The translations under genes were made by a program, and so were the position numbers. A stretch of 64,000 bases of DNA from Paenibacillus oryzae. Lineage in GTDB: Bacteria > Bacillota > Bacilli > Paenibacillales > Paenibacillaceae. The notes beneath the pieces are model-generated. The model was given only the letters and a program-made list of their open reading frames with translations, ran no database searches and was not told where the DNA came from. Numbering within the stretch: position 1 is the first letter of the stretch; the number at the start of each line of letters is the position of its first letter. Positions 53,365 through 61,456 of the stretch are shown here, in pieces. The stretch is from assembly GCF_001675045.1 (NCBI RefSeq), contig NZ_LYPA01000038.1:52930-116929 (forward strand), read 5' to 3'.

Positions 53365-54264
53365 ATGGAACTTCGACAGCTTTATTATTTTGTTAGGGTG
53401 GCAAGGAAGGAACATGTAACGCAAGCGGCCGAGGAGCTGCATGTGGCCCAATCGGCGGTCAGCCGCCAGATTCATCAATTGGAGGAGGAGCTCGGCGTTA
53501 AGCTGTTTGTCCAGAAAGGCCGTAATCTTCAGCTTACGCCTGTAGGCGGCCTTTTTCTCAAACGTGCGGAAGCGATTTTGCAGGATCTGGAGAAAGCGGT
53601 TACTGAAATTCATGAATTTCTTGATCCCGAAAAAGGGGAAATCCGTCTTGGCTTTCCTCATAGCTTGGGCAATTCGCTTATACCGCAGGTCGTGGCGGCT
53701 TTCCGCAAGCAGCATCCTAACGTCAAGTTTCGATTTAATCAAGGCAAATATAATTCCCTCATTCGTGATCTGGTCAAGGGGGATATTGATCTTGCCTTTA
53801 TTTCGCCAATGCCGAGCGAGCATGATCAAGTAAGCGGAGAAGTGTTGCTTACGGAGGAGCTTTATGCCATTTTGCCGCCTGGACATTCATTATCAGAGGC
53901 TGAACATATTTCGTTAAACCAATTAGCTGAAGAGGACTTTGTATTATTTAGCGAGGGTTATTCCTTGCGGCCTATTGTATGGGATGCATGCGAACGGGCC
54001 GGCTTTTCCCCGAAAATAGGTTTTGAAGGTGAAGAAACCGATACGATTAGGGGATTGGTTGCGGCTGGCATGGGAGTTAGTCTGCTGCCCGAGCTTGCGC
54101 TATATCATACAGGCCCGCTGCAGCCGGCCAAGGTTAGAATTACACATCCAAACGTAACGCGAACGATTGGCATCATTCGAAGAAGCAATGAGCGTTTGCC
54201 GCTGGTTGCTAAAGTGTTTTACAGCTTTTTGCTACGTTATTTCCATTCCAAGGAAAATGGATAA
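53365..54264 (+). CDS. LysR-family regulator, GltC-like
   Basis: The 299-residue protein has a winged helix at the start (MELRQLYYFVRVARKEHVTQAAEELHVAQSAVSRQI) and a periplasmic-binding-like effector domain. The blocks GEIRLGFPHSLG, FVLFSEGYSLRP and EGEETDTIRGLVAAGMGVSLLPE closely follow B. subtilis GltC, activator of glutamate synthase genes. No glt genes are in the window, so the target is unknown. ATG 53365 has GGAGAG upstream. Confidence 0.88.
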   Translation: MELRQLYYFVRVARKEHVTQAAEELHVAQSAVSRQIHQLEEELGVKLFVQKGRNLQLTPVGGLFLKRAEAILQDLEKAVTEIHEFLDPEKGEIRLGFPHSLGNSLIPQVVAAFRKQHPNVKFRFNQGKYNSLIRDLVKGDIDLAFISPMPSEHDQVSGEVLLTEELYAILPPGHSLSEAEHISLNQLAEEDFVLFSEGYSLRPIVWDACERAGFSPKIGFEGEETDTIRGLVAAGMGVSLLPELALYHTGPLQPAKVRITHPNVTRTIGIIRRSNERLPLVAKVFYSFLLRYFHSKENG

Positions 54265-54336
54265 TTCCATATATCCTTCAATGAACTGTTTTCTGTCAAG
54301 CCTGATTATTAGGTTGAGCCTTATCTTTAGAATAAT

Positions 54337-54377
54337 AAAAACAAGCGGCCAGGTTATTCTCCTGAACCGCTTGTTTT
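54337..54377. terminator. Bidirectional terminator
   Basis: AAAACAAGCGG pairs with CCGCTTGTTTT, with T-tracts possible on either strand; it separates the convergent LysR and YugP-type genes. Confidence 0.87.
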
Positions 54378-54391
54378 TGCTTTAATATGGT

Positions 54392-55060
54392 TTAATCTCT
54401 GTTTTGAGTAAAGATCAAAATGTATCGAATCAGCTCAAGCAAAGAAAGAAGGGCTGCAGCTACGTAAGTAAGGGCTGCAGCGTTAAGCACTTTGGCGACG
54501 CCGTGCTCCTCGTTGCCTGAAATAAATCCTTCCGATACCATCAGCTCGCGAGCGCGATTGCTGGCATTGAACTCAACCGGCAGCGTAATGAGCTGGAACG
54601 CAACTGCAATGGAAAAAAAGACGATTCCAAGGCCGATGAGTCCAAAGGCTTGGAACAAAATACCGCCAATTAGCAGGAACGGCGCGATGCCGGAAGCAAA
54701 GTTTACAATCGGGAAGATACGATGACGCGCCACCAGAAACGGATAGCTGACGGAATGCTGAATGGCATGGCCAACTTCATGGCAAGCAACTGATATGGCG
54801 GAAATCGAGTTTTCGTAATAGACGGGTTCGGACAAGCGCACTACGCGGTTTATGGGGTCGTAATGATCCGTCAGAGCGCCTGGCACGGGTTCGATAGGAA
54901 CATCGTGCAGGCCGTTGTTGTCCAGCATCCGCCTTGCTGCTTGGTAGCCGGTAAGTCCGCTGCTGGCTTGCACCTTTGTCCATTTATTGAACGTGCCCTT
55001 AACCCGGAACTGCGCCCATATGGTGAGACCAAAAGCAGCTATAATCAGGATGTAAAACAT
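54392..55060 (-). CDS. YugP-type membrane zinc metallopeptidase
   Basis: The 222-residue protein has a HEVGH zinc motif in ACHEVGHAIQHS flanked by three or four hydrophobic helices, as in the Zn_peptidase_2 (YugP) family. The N-terminus is a membrane helix; GLTGYQAARRMLD and DHYDPINRVVRLSE are family blocks. The substrate is unknown. A GGAGGAA site precedes ATG 55060. The MerR gene lies 36 nt upstream on the same strand. Confidence 0.9.
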   Translation of the reverse strand: MFYILIIAAFGLTIWAQFRVKGTFNKWTKVQASSGLTGYQAARRMLDNNGLHDVPIEPVPGALTDHYDPINRVVRLSEPVYYENSISAISVACHEVGHAIQHSVSYPFLVARHRIFPIVNFASGIAPFLLIGGILFQAFGLIGLGIVFFSIAVAFQLITLPVEFNASNRARELMVSEGFISGNEEHGVAKVLNAAALTYVAAALLSLLELIRYILIFTQNRD

Positions 55061-55096
55061 AGTGACATTCCTCCTGCAATGTGAGTTTGCTAATGG

Positions 55097-55537
55097 TTAC
55101 ATTAGCGAGCTTTTGTTCATTAGAAGCATCAAAGCTTCGATACACGCTGCCGTCTGCGGCATAAGCCGGGTATATAACCGGCTTGCTTGCTTGGGCTTTA
55201 GCTGTTTGATAACCGGCTCAAGCTCCTTGACTTCCCGCTCCAGCTGGGAGAGATGCTGCTGGATTTCGGTCAGCTTCAGCGATATTTGCGCCTCCGGCGT
55301 AACCTTTCTCCAGGTATCCAGCTTTTCTTTGATCTCATCCAACGTATATTTATCCTTTTTTAATTCTTCAATACGTTCAAGCTCCTGCAAGGTTTCAAAG
55401 TGGTACAGCCTGTAGTTTTTAAGCGATCGCTTGGCCGGTTCAATGAGGCCTAATGATGTGTAGTAGTCGATCGTTCGCGGACTGATCTGCGCCAGCTTGG
55501 ACAATTCCCCTATTCTGTATAGTTTCTCTTCCTCCAT
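55097..55537 (-). CDS. MerR-family transcriptional regulator
   Basis: The 146-residue protein has the MerR winged helix (YRIGELSKLAQISPRTIDYYTSLGLI, then NYRLY) and a long dimerisation coiled coil (TEIQQHLSQLEREVKELEPV). The C-terminus has one cysteine (QTAACIEAL) but no metal-binding cluster, so an organic or internal ligand is likelier. It may control the YugP-type gene behind it. ATG 55537 follows AAGGTGG and GAGGGG. Confidence 0.88.
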   Translation of the reverse strand: MEEEKLYRIGELSKLAQISPRTIDYYTSLGLIEPAKRSLKNYRLYHFETLQELERIEELKKDKYTLDEIKEKLDTWRKVTPEAQISLKLTEIQQHLSQLEREVKELEPVIKQLKPKQASRLYTRLMPQTAACIEALMLLMNKSSLM

Positions 55538-55611
55538 CCCCTCACCACCTTTTCCTTAATGATAATAGGAAAGCAACCATACAGTCAAACGTATTACTTT
55601 TGTAAGAGGTA

Positions 55612-56060
55612 GTTCAAAAAGTCCGCCTCCCATTACGGGTCATGACTGGCGTCATGGCCGGCGGCGAATATGGCATTCAGCCGAAACTTCCGTTGCTCAC
55701 TTAGCTTCCACTAAGCTCCGCTACTCAGTTTCTAGCTTCAAGCCATCTTCTTGGTACTGGAAAGCGAACTTTTTGAACCTTCATTGTAGGGGTCGTTCAA
55801 AAAGTCCGCTTCCCATTACGGGACATGACTGGCGTCATGGCCGGCGGCGAATATGGCATTCAGCCGAAATCTCCGATCCTCACGTAGCCTTAACTACGCT
55901 CCGGTTCTCGATTTCTAGCTTCAAGCCATCTTCTTGGTACTGGAAAGCGAACTTTTTGAACCTTCATTGTAGGGGTCGTTCAAAAAGTCCGCTTCCCATT
56001 ACGGGACATGACTGGCGTCATGGCCGGCGGCGAATATGGCTTTCAGCCGAAACTTCCGTT
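55612..56060 (+). repeat. Tandem hairpin repeat, 2.5 copies with 183-bp period
   Basis: Copy 1 spans 55612-55778, copy 2 55795-55961 (167 bp each), and copy 3 starts at 55978 and is cut off near 56060. Each full copy begins GTTCAAAAAGTCCGC and ends GCGAACTTTTTGAAC, so the ends are inverted repeats. Inner blocks (GAATATGGC with GCCATCTTC, and an apical hairpin) continue the fold. Copies are joined by the same 16-bp spacer. The central third differs between copies 1 and 2 in a base-pair-preserving way. No gene is present. Confidence 0.9.
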
Positions 56061-56132
56061 TCAGGGAATGGATGGAAATGCGATGAAAATAATCAAGATT
56101 GATGCAGTAATTAATCAAAAAGGAGTCAAATC

Positions 56133-56175
56133 CTAACGTTCGTGTCATGTTTTATGCCGAACGTTAGATTTTTTT
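56133..56175 (+). terminator. Terminator without an intact upstream gene
   Basis: CTAACGTTCG (56133-56142) and CGAACGTTAG (56158-56167) pair perfectly and seven T follow. The only frame before it is a short 22-codon stretch (56068-56136), possibly a gene remnant beyond the repeats. Confidence 0.8.
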
Positions 56176-56196
56176 CGTAAAAAGGCAAAAAACGTA

Positions 56197-56225
56197 TTGT
56201 CAAATTGATCTCCACTGACTATAAT
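56197..56225 (+). promoter_or_regulatory. SigA promoter of amt
   Basis: TTGTCA and a perfect TATAAT spaced by 17 nt, start predicted near 56232. Confidence 0.82.
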
Positions 56226-56246
56226 GACATTAAGTCTTTCGTCACA

Positions 56247-56263
56247 TGTTAATAAACATAACA
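56247..56263 (+). promoter_or_regulatory. GlnR/TnrA-type operator
   Basis: The 17 bases TGTTAATAAACATAACA match the consensus TGTNA-N7-TNACA exactly. The site sits about 15-31 nt after the predicted transcription start and just before the ribosome site, a position that suits repression (GlnR in nitrogen excess). Confidence 0.8.
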
Positions 56264-56280
56264 TTAAAGGAGTGGTCGTA

Positions 56281-57645
56281 TTGATTAAGAAGACTTTTCT
56301 CGCATTGGGATTGATGACAATCCTGTTCCCTGTGGTCGCGTTCGCGGCTGACCCATCTGGCGCAACATTGGACATGGGACTTAACTCGTTGTGGGTTATG
56401 CTGGCATTTATTCTGGTACTTTTGATGCAGGGCGGATTTATTCTTCTTGAAGCAGGCTCCACTCGAATGAAAAACGCTGGTCACGTTGCCGGCAAAACGA
56501 TCTTTACAGTAGGACTTGCGGCACTGATTTATTGGGCTTTTGGTTACGGCATCGCTTTTGGCGGCGAAAGCGCCTTGAGCAAGTTTATCGGCTGGGGAGA
56601 TTTCTTCTACAACGCTCCAACGGCTGCGGCTGAGGGAGATTCTTACCCTAGCGGCGTATTCTTCCTGTTCCAGCTGGCATTTGCAGCAATCTCCCTGACA
56701 ATCGCTTGGGGCGGATTTGCTGAACGGGCAAAGCTCGCATCGTATGTTGTATTTACCTTGTTCTATGTAGGTCTCATTTATCCTATCGTTGCGCACTGGA
56801 TTTGGGGCGGCGGCTGGCTGGCCGATCACGGCGCGCAAGACTTTGCCGGATCAACGGTGGTTCACTTGTCTGGCGCGGTTGCGGCATTTGTAGCCACGGT
56901 GCTTCTGAAGCCTCGTATCGGCAAGTTCAATAAAGACGGTTCCGCTAATGAAATTTTGGGTCACAACCAGGTCTTTACGGCGCTATCCGTGTTGATTCTG
57001 TGGGTAGGTTGGTTCGGCTTTAACGCTGGTTCCACAGTTGCGATTGGCGACGGCTTCTTCACTTATGTTGCCTTTACAACCATGCTGGCGGCTGGCGCTG
57101 GCGGTGTGGCTGCACTTCTGATCTCCTGGGCTGTTACTGGAAAATCCGACATTACACATATGCTGAACGGCACGCTTGCCGGTCTGGTTGCGATTACGGC
57201 ATCCTGCGCATTCGTTGAGCCATGGGCTGCTGTTGTTATTGGTCTGCTTGCAGGCGTTCTGGTGTTCTACAGTGTTAAAATGTTCGAAAAACTGAAGGTT
57301 GATGATCCGATTTATGCCCTTTCCGTTCATGGCATGGCAGGTATCTGGGGGACGCTGGCTAATGGCATCTTCGCTACTCAGGAGCTGGCCGATAAGGTTG
57401 GCGTAGGCCAAGGCGGTCTGATCGATACAGGCAGCTTTGCACAGCTGTGGGTACAAATTCAATCAGTTGTTGTAGCTGGCGCTTTCGTATTGGTAGCTTC
57501 CTTCATCGTATTGGGCGCTATGAAGAAAATAATGGGCTTCCGCGTTACAGAGGAGCAAGAAATTGTAGGTCTTGACCTGAGCGAGCACGGGGTATATGGT
57601 TATCCTGAGCAATTGAAAAAACCAGGTCAAAGCGTACAAGGCTAA
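56281..57645 (+). CDS. amtB: Ammonium transporter Amt
   Basis: The protein, about 454 residues, has a cleavable signal (MIKKTFLALGLMTILFPVVAFAA) and 11 membrane helices. The twin pore histidines lie in YPIVAHWIW and YALSVHGMAG, and NAGHVAGKT and GWFGFNAGS are family motifs. TTG 56281 follows AAAGGAG. A consensus promoter and GlnR/TnrA box lie upstream, so expression responds to nitrogen. No glnK gene follows; instead a DUF294 nucleotidyltransferase and an exonuclease gene do. Confidence 0.95.
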   Translation: MIKKTFLALGLMTILFPVVAFAADPSGATLDMGLNSLWVMLAFILVLLMQGGFILLEAGSTRMKNAGHVAGKTIFTVGLAALIYWAFGYGIAFGGESALSKFIGWGDFFYNAPTAAAEGDSYPSGVFFLFQLAFAAISLTIAWGGFAERAKLASYVVFTLFYVGLIYPIVAHWIWGGGWLADHGAQDFAGSTVVHLSGAVAAFVATVLLKPRIGKFNKDGSANEILGHNQVFTALSVLILWVGWFGFNAGSTVAIGDGFFTYVAFTTMLAAGAGGVAALLISWAVTGKSDITHMLNGTLAGLVAITASCAFVEPWAAVVIGLLAGVLVFYSVKMFEKLKVDDPIYALSVHGMAGIWGTLANGIFATQELADKVGVGQGGLIDTGSFAQLWVQIQSVVVAGAFVLVASFIVLGAMKKIMGFRVTEEQEIVGLDLSEHGVYGYPEQLKKPGQSVQG

Positions 57646-57686
57646 TCCAGCCGGTATAAGTGCTGACCGAGGGGAGAGAGCGGCGC

Positions 57687-58754
57687 ATGATTGATCCGAT
57701 GCGGCCGCACCGCTTACAACAGATCAGCTCTGCTGACAACGTAGAACGGCTGCGGTGGTTGCGAGATCAGCTTCACGAAGAGATGTATGCCCTTCTCCCG
57801 ACTCAGCCTGTCGAAGAATTTAACGAACAATTGAATGAGACGCATGATGCCCTGATCATCAGGGCTATCATGCTCGCAGAGGAAGAAATGGCACGGATGG
57901 GGAAAGGTCCTCCCCCCGTGCCATACTCTTATCTATTGTTCGGCAGCGGCGGTCGGAGGGAGCAAACATTATCCAGCGATCAGGATAGCGGATTGATTTA
58001 TAGAGACTTGCCGGGGCGCGAGGAAGAAACCAAGCTTTATTTTTTGGAGTTGAGCAAGCATATTGTCGGCAATCTTGTGGCGGCTGGTTATCCGCCCTGC
58101 GAAGGGAACGTGCTGAGTGAAAACCCGGACTGGTGCCAGTCTCTTCAGGAGTGGAGAGAACGGCTGGGGAGATGGTTCCGGGAGCCGGAATGGGAAGCGG
58201 TCAGATATTTGCTCATTATCGCGGACGGGCGCTGCGTGTATGGGGATACGGGGCTGGCTGACAGCTTAAAAAGCATGTTTTTTTCCGATATGTTGAATCA
58301 TCCCGTCATTCTAAAAAGAATGATAGAAAATACAATGCGGCATAAAGTATTAGTTAACGTATTCGGCCAGCTGTTAAAAGAAAGATACGGTGAAGACGCC
58401 GGCAGCCTGGATATCAAATACGGAGCTTATATTCCAATGGTCAATTCCATACGGTTGCTTGCCATCCAGTCCAATATTGCTTCGACCTCAACGCTGGAGA
58501 GAATAAAGATGCTTGTTGAGTCAGGAAAGCTTTCACGGGAAGACGGCGATGCATATGAGCAGGCATTTATCTGTATTTTGCATCTGAGATTGCTGACAAC
58601 GGAACAAAATGAGGATCAGTTGTATGCAGGAAATGGAAAAATTCATAGCAGCAAGCTGACCAAGGAAATGGCAGATGAGCTTAAAAAAAGCCTGAAGCAG
58701 GGCAAAAGACTGCAAAAGGCCGTCTATAAGCAAACGATGGGCAGGCTTATGTAG
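57687..58754 (+). CDS. DUF294/GlnD-like nucleotidyltransferase
   Basis: The protein, about 355 residues, has the nucleotidyltransferase core FGSGGRREQTLSSDQDSGLIY with the DxD metal site near residue 105. The substrate-binding DUF294 C-terminal helical half follows. It resembles the N-terminal part of PII uridylyltransferase GlnD but lacks HD and ACT domains and any CBS domains. ATG 57687 follows GGGGAGAG. It follows amt by 41 nt, which points to a nitrogen-signalling role, unproven. Confidence 0.87.
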   Translation: MIDPMRPHRLQQISSADNVERLRWLRDQLHEEMYALLPTQPVEEFNEQLNETHDALIIRAIMLAEEEMARMGKGPPPVPYSYLLFGSGGRREQTLSSDQDSGLIYRDLPGREEETKLYFLELSKHIVGNLVAAGYPPCEGNVLSENPDWCQSLQEWRERLGRWFREPEWEAVRYLLIIADGRCVYGDTGLADSLKSMFFSDMLNHPVILKRMIENTMRHKVLVNVFGQLLKERYGEDAGSLDIKYGAYIPMVNSIRLLAIQSNIASTSTLERIKMLVESGKLSREDGDAYEQAFICILHLRLLTTEQNEDQLYAGNGKIHSSKLTKEMADELKKSLKQGKRLQKAVYKQTMGRLM

Positions 58755-58774
58755 CGGTAAGGCGGTGGGACGGT

Positions 58775-59509
58775 TTGAAGGAGCAAAAAGGCGTAGGCCG
58801 CATGTGGAGCCTTTACAAGATGGGAGGGGTAACTCCTGCCATTGCTTCGATGCTGGGATCGCAAAATGCACAGCAAATGGCTTTTATACGTAATGCAAAC
58901 CGGGAGCAGCGCAAGCAATCGCTTTTGGACACGCCGCTTAAGGAATTGGAGTGTGTCGTTTTTGACCTGGAGACAACCGGGTTTAATCCCAATAATGGCG
59001 ATGAAATTATCTCCTTTGGCGCAATCGTCGTTAGAGGCGGCGTACCGGTTCCGGAGGAAAGCTTTTATAGCCTTGTTAACCCCAAACGACCGGTTCCAAA
59101 AGCGATCATTGATTTGACCGGCATTACCAATGAAATGGTGAACGATGCGCCGGATTTGATGTCGGTGCTGCACGACTTCATGGCGTTTGTGGGCAGGAGG
59201 CTGCTTATTGCACATGCTTCCGGACATGACAAGCAGTTTTTGAATGCCGCATTATGGCGAACGTCCAAGGTCAGCCTGAATCATCGCGTGCTGGATACGA
59301 TGATGATTGCCAAGTGGCTGGACCCCGGCCAAGAGCGATATGGTCTTGACGATGTACTCCAGCGCTGCTGCATACCGATTACCGTCAGACATCACGCGCT
59401 TGAGGACTCCATTATGACGGCCAACCTGTGGTGCCATTATCTGCAAGCCATTTATAACAAAAACATTGTAACGCTAGGCGATTTGTACGCCTATTTAAGC
59501 AAGCACTAA
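58775..59509 (+). CDS. DnaQ-like 3'-5' exonuclease (DEDDh)
   Basis: The 244-residue protein has all four DEDDh motifs: FDLETTG (Asp, Glu), LIAHASGHDKQF (Asp) and HHALEDSIMT (His, Asp). It matches proofreading-type epsilon exonucleases, here free-standing. The N-terminal 45 residues (WSLYKMGGVTPAIAS) are an extra segment. TTG 58775 lies behind GGCGGTGGGA; ATG 58802 is an alternative. Its 3' end overlaps the convergent JAMM gene by 15 nt. It is paired with DUF294, a recurring combination in bacteria. Confidence 0.88.
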   Translation: MKEQKGVGRMWSLYKMGGVTPAIASMLGSQNAQQMAFIRNANREQRKQSLLDTPLKELECVVFDLETTGFNPNNGDEIISFGAIVVRGGVPVPEESFYSLVNPKRPVPKAIIDLTGITNEMVNDAPDLMSVLHDFMAFVGRRLLIAHASGHDKQFLNAALWRTSKVSLNHRVLDTMMIAKWLDPGQERYGLDDVLQRCCIPITVRHHALEDSIMTANLWCHYLQAIYNKNIVTLGDLYAYLSKH

Positions 59510-59911
59510 GCTCAGCTTCTCAAAGCGGCCATCCAGGAAGCGGTAGGGGGTGGCACTCACCATTCCGGAGTCGTCTTCCGCAACGATCCAATAGGATAGA
59601 CCTGGTGATGGAAGGAAGCCTTTACGGTCCCGGTAGGAAGGAATGCCTTGGGAGGCGGGATGGGAATGATACAAGCCGGCAATTCGTTGCCGGTTTTTTT
59701 GCATGCGAAAAAAAGCTGCCGTCCATTCCTCGGGATCAAAATAAAAGGAGTCCTCTGGTTTCGGTGATGCGTTAGCTATCGGAATAACCGTATCTATTAT
59801 TGATGATCCTTCGGAAGCGCCTAAAATACCGCAAGCCTCTTGCGGATGTGCTTCAGAACAAAGTGTTATCAGTTTTTTGTAAGCGGATTCATATATTTGG
59901 CTCTCCGTCAT
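59495..59911 (-). CDS. JAMM/M67 metallopeptidase
   Basis: The 138-residue JAB domain has Glu in PQEACGILG and the zinc motif HSHPASQGIPSYRD, that is H-x-H-x7-S-x2-D. Bacterial members cleave at ubiquitin-like or thiocarboxylate-carrier tails, or release cysteine from such carriers. No MoaD or ThiS gene is adjacent. ATG 59911 follows GAGAGGAGGAG. Confidence 0.9.
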   Translation of the reverse strand: MTESQIYESAYKKLITLCSEAHPQEACGILGASEGSSIIDTVIPIANASPKPEDSFYFDPEEWTAAFFRMQKNRQRIAGLYHSHPASQGIPSYRDRKGFLPSPGLSYWIVAEDDSGMVSATPYRFLDGRFEKLSLVLA

Positions 59912-60025
59912 TATAATTGCTCCTCCTCTCGAAAGTCGGTGAGAAAATAACATCCACACGGCGGCTCTCCATCGTATTTTAATCCTTCCTCTTAATAAAA
60001 TCCATACAAGTATGCAAATACATAT

Positions 60026-60052
60026 CAAATATTTGGTTCTTTTTCCCGATAA
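60026..60052 (+). promoter_or_regulatory. SigD-like (motility sigma factor) promoter
   Basis: CAAA, 15 nt, CCCGATAA compares with the SigD consensus TAAA-N15-GCCGATAT (3 of 4 and 6 of 8). It lies 59 nt before the binding-protein gene and would link the chemoreceptor operon to motility. Confidence 0.5.
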
Positions 60053-60110
60053 AGTATATGTATTTAGAGATACAGGAAAACGAGACTAAAAACAGCATGA
60101 GGTGACAGGA

Positions 60111-61415
60111 ATGAAATTGAAGCGTGTTTTGGGGGTGCTTGCTGTATTGATGCTTGTGTCCATATGGGCAGCAGCATGCAGCAGCAACAGCGAAAGCAAT
60201 GAGACAACAGAAGAAACAGAGGATGGAAAGGAAGTATTGAAAGTATTTTGGTGGGGGAATGAAGGAAGACAGGAGCGAACGTTAAAAGCAATTGCAAAAT
60301 TTGAAGAAAAATATCCCCACATTAAAGTAGAGTGGGAGGATGCTTCCAATTCCGCTTACTGGATCAAGATCGCCATGAAAACAGCGGATCAGGATATGGC
60401 AGATGTGATCCAAATGGATTACAAATATATTGATGAATTTGTTAAACGTAAACTCCTGCTGCCGCTGGACGAGCTGGTTCGGGAGGATAGAATCAAGCTG
60501 GATGATATGGATGCTTCATCTATCCAGTCCGGTACAGTCGACGGCAAGCTTTATGGCATTGTTACAGGTGTTAATGCGCCAAGCTACTTATATAACCCGG
60601 CGTTGTTCGCCAAATACAATATTGAAGCGCCGGGAGAAGGGTATACCTATGAAGACCTGCTTTCCATTGGCAGGAAGCTTAAGGAAGCGGCTGGAAACCC
60701 GGATTTTTATCCTATCGGCTCCACATCGTTTGATTTCAGCTATTATTTGCGCCAGCGCGGCGCTTCCATGTATAACCCCGAAGGTACCGGTCTAGGGTAT
60801 AGCGATGACCAATTGCTGGTTGATTTTCTGACTATGCAAAATCAATTTATCCAGGAAGGGCTTATGGCGCCGGATTGGCTGACAAGCAGCCTCAAGGGCG
60901 ACAAGGAACAGCTGATCGTTAAGGATCTTGCAGCAATTCACTCCATCACAAGCAACAACGTTGTTGGCTATTCCAATATAGCCGGGAAACCATTTAAGCT
61001 TCTGCCTTTTCCATCTTATACAGGCGGCAAGGAAGGCAACTTTGTGAAGCCGTCCATGTTTTTCTCCATCTCCTCCTATTCAGAAAAACAGGAAAATGCA
61101 GCCTTGTTTATTGACTTTTTCCTGAATGATGAAAGCGCTAATGAAGACCTGCGCGGAGAAAGAGGAGTGCCGGCCGTTGCTGGTGTGCGCGAGCATTTGA
61201 TGTCTATTTTGGAGGAAGCAGAAAAAGAGCAATACGTTTATATGGAAAAGGTGGAGCAGCGTTCGAGCCCCATTGATCCTCCAGCGCCGTTAGTGTCGGG
61301 CAGAGTGGGGACGGTCTTCACAAAGCTTGAAGCCCAATTCAAAAAAGGAGAATTGACGGCAAACGAAGCGGCGGCGAAGTTCAGAGAGGAAACAGCCGTT
61401 ATTTTTGCTGATTAA
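60111..61415 (+). CDS. Family 1 solute-binding lipoprotein
   Basis: The protein, about 434 residues, has a lipoprotein signal with the lipobox WAAAC and a Ser/Glu-rich linker. A family 1 solute-binding fold follows ([41 protein letters not shown]). These usually feed ABC sugar importers, but no permease is here. The next gene is a chemoreceptor, so it may act as a taxis ligand receptor. ATG 60111 follows GAGGTGA. Confidence 0.9.
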   Translation: MKLKRVLGVLAVLMLVSIWAAACSSNSESNETTEETEDGKEVLKVFWWGNEGRQERTLKAIAKFEEKYPHIKVEWEDASNSAYWIKIAMKTADQDMADVIQMDYKYIDEFVKRKLLLPLDELVREDRIKLDDMDASSIQSGTVDGKLYGIVTGVNAPSYLYNPALFAKYNIEAPGEGYTYEDLLSIGRKLKEAAGNPDFYPIGSTSFDFSYYLRQRGASMYNPEGTGLGYSDDQLLVDFLTMQNQFIQEGLMAPDWLTSSLKGDKEQLIVKDLAAIHSITSNNVVGYSNIAGKPFKLLPFPSYTGGKEGNFVKPSMFFSISSYSEKQENAALFIDFFLNDESANEDLRGERGVPAVAGVREHLMSILEEAEKEQYVYMEKVEQRSSPIDPPAPLVSGRVGTVFTKLEAQFKKGELTANEAAAKFREETAVIFAD

Positions 61416-61456
61416 TCATACAACTTAATAATGAACGGAAGGAACGTGCGACACCT

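Noticed and set aside
55773..56102. ORF with repeated peptide units in the tandem hairpin region
   Set aside because: The repeated peptide simply reflects the 183-bp DNA repeat; no start signal or codon bias.
56144..56161. Second GlnR/TnrA box within the terminator before amt
   Set aside because: The right half-site (TGCCG) departs from TNACA at two positions, and the bases mostly belong to the hairpin loop.
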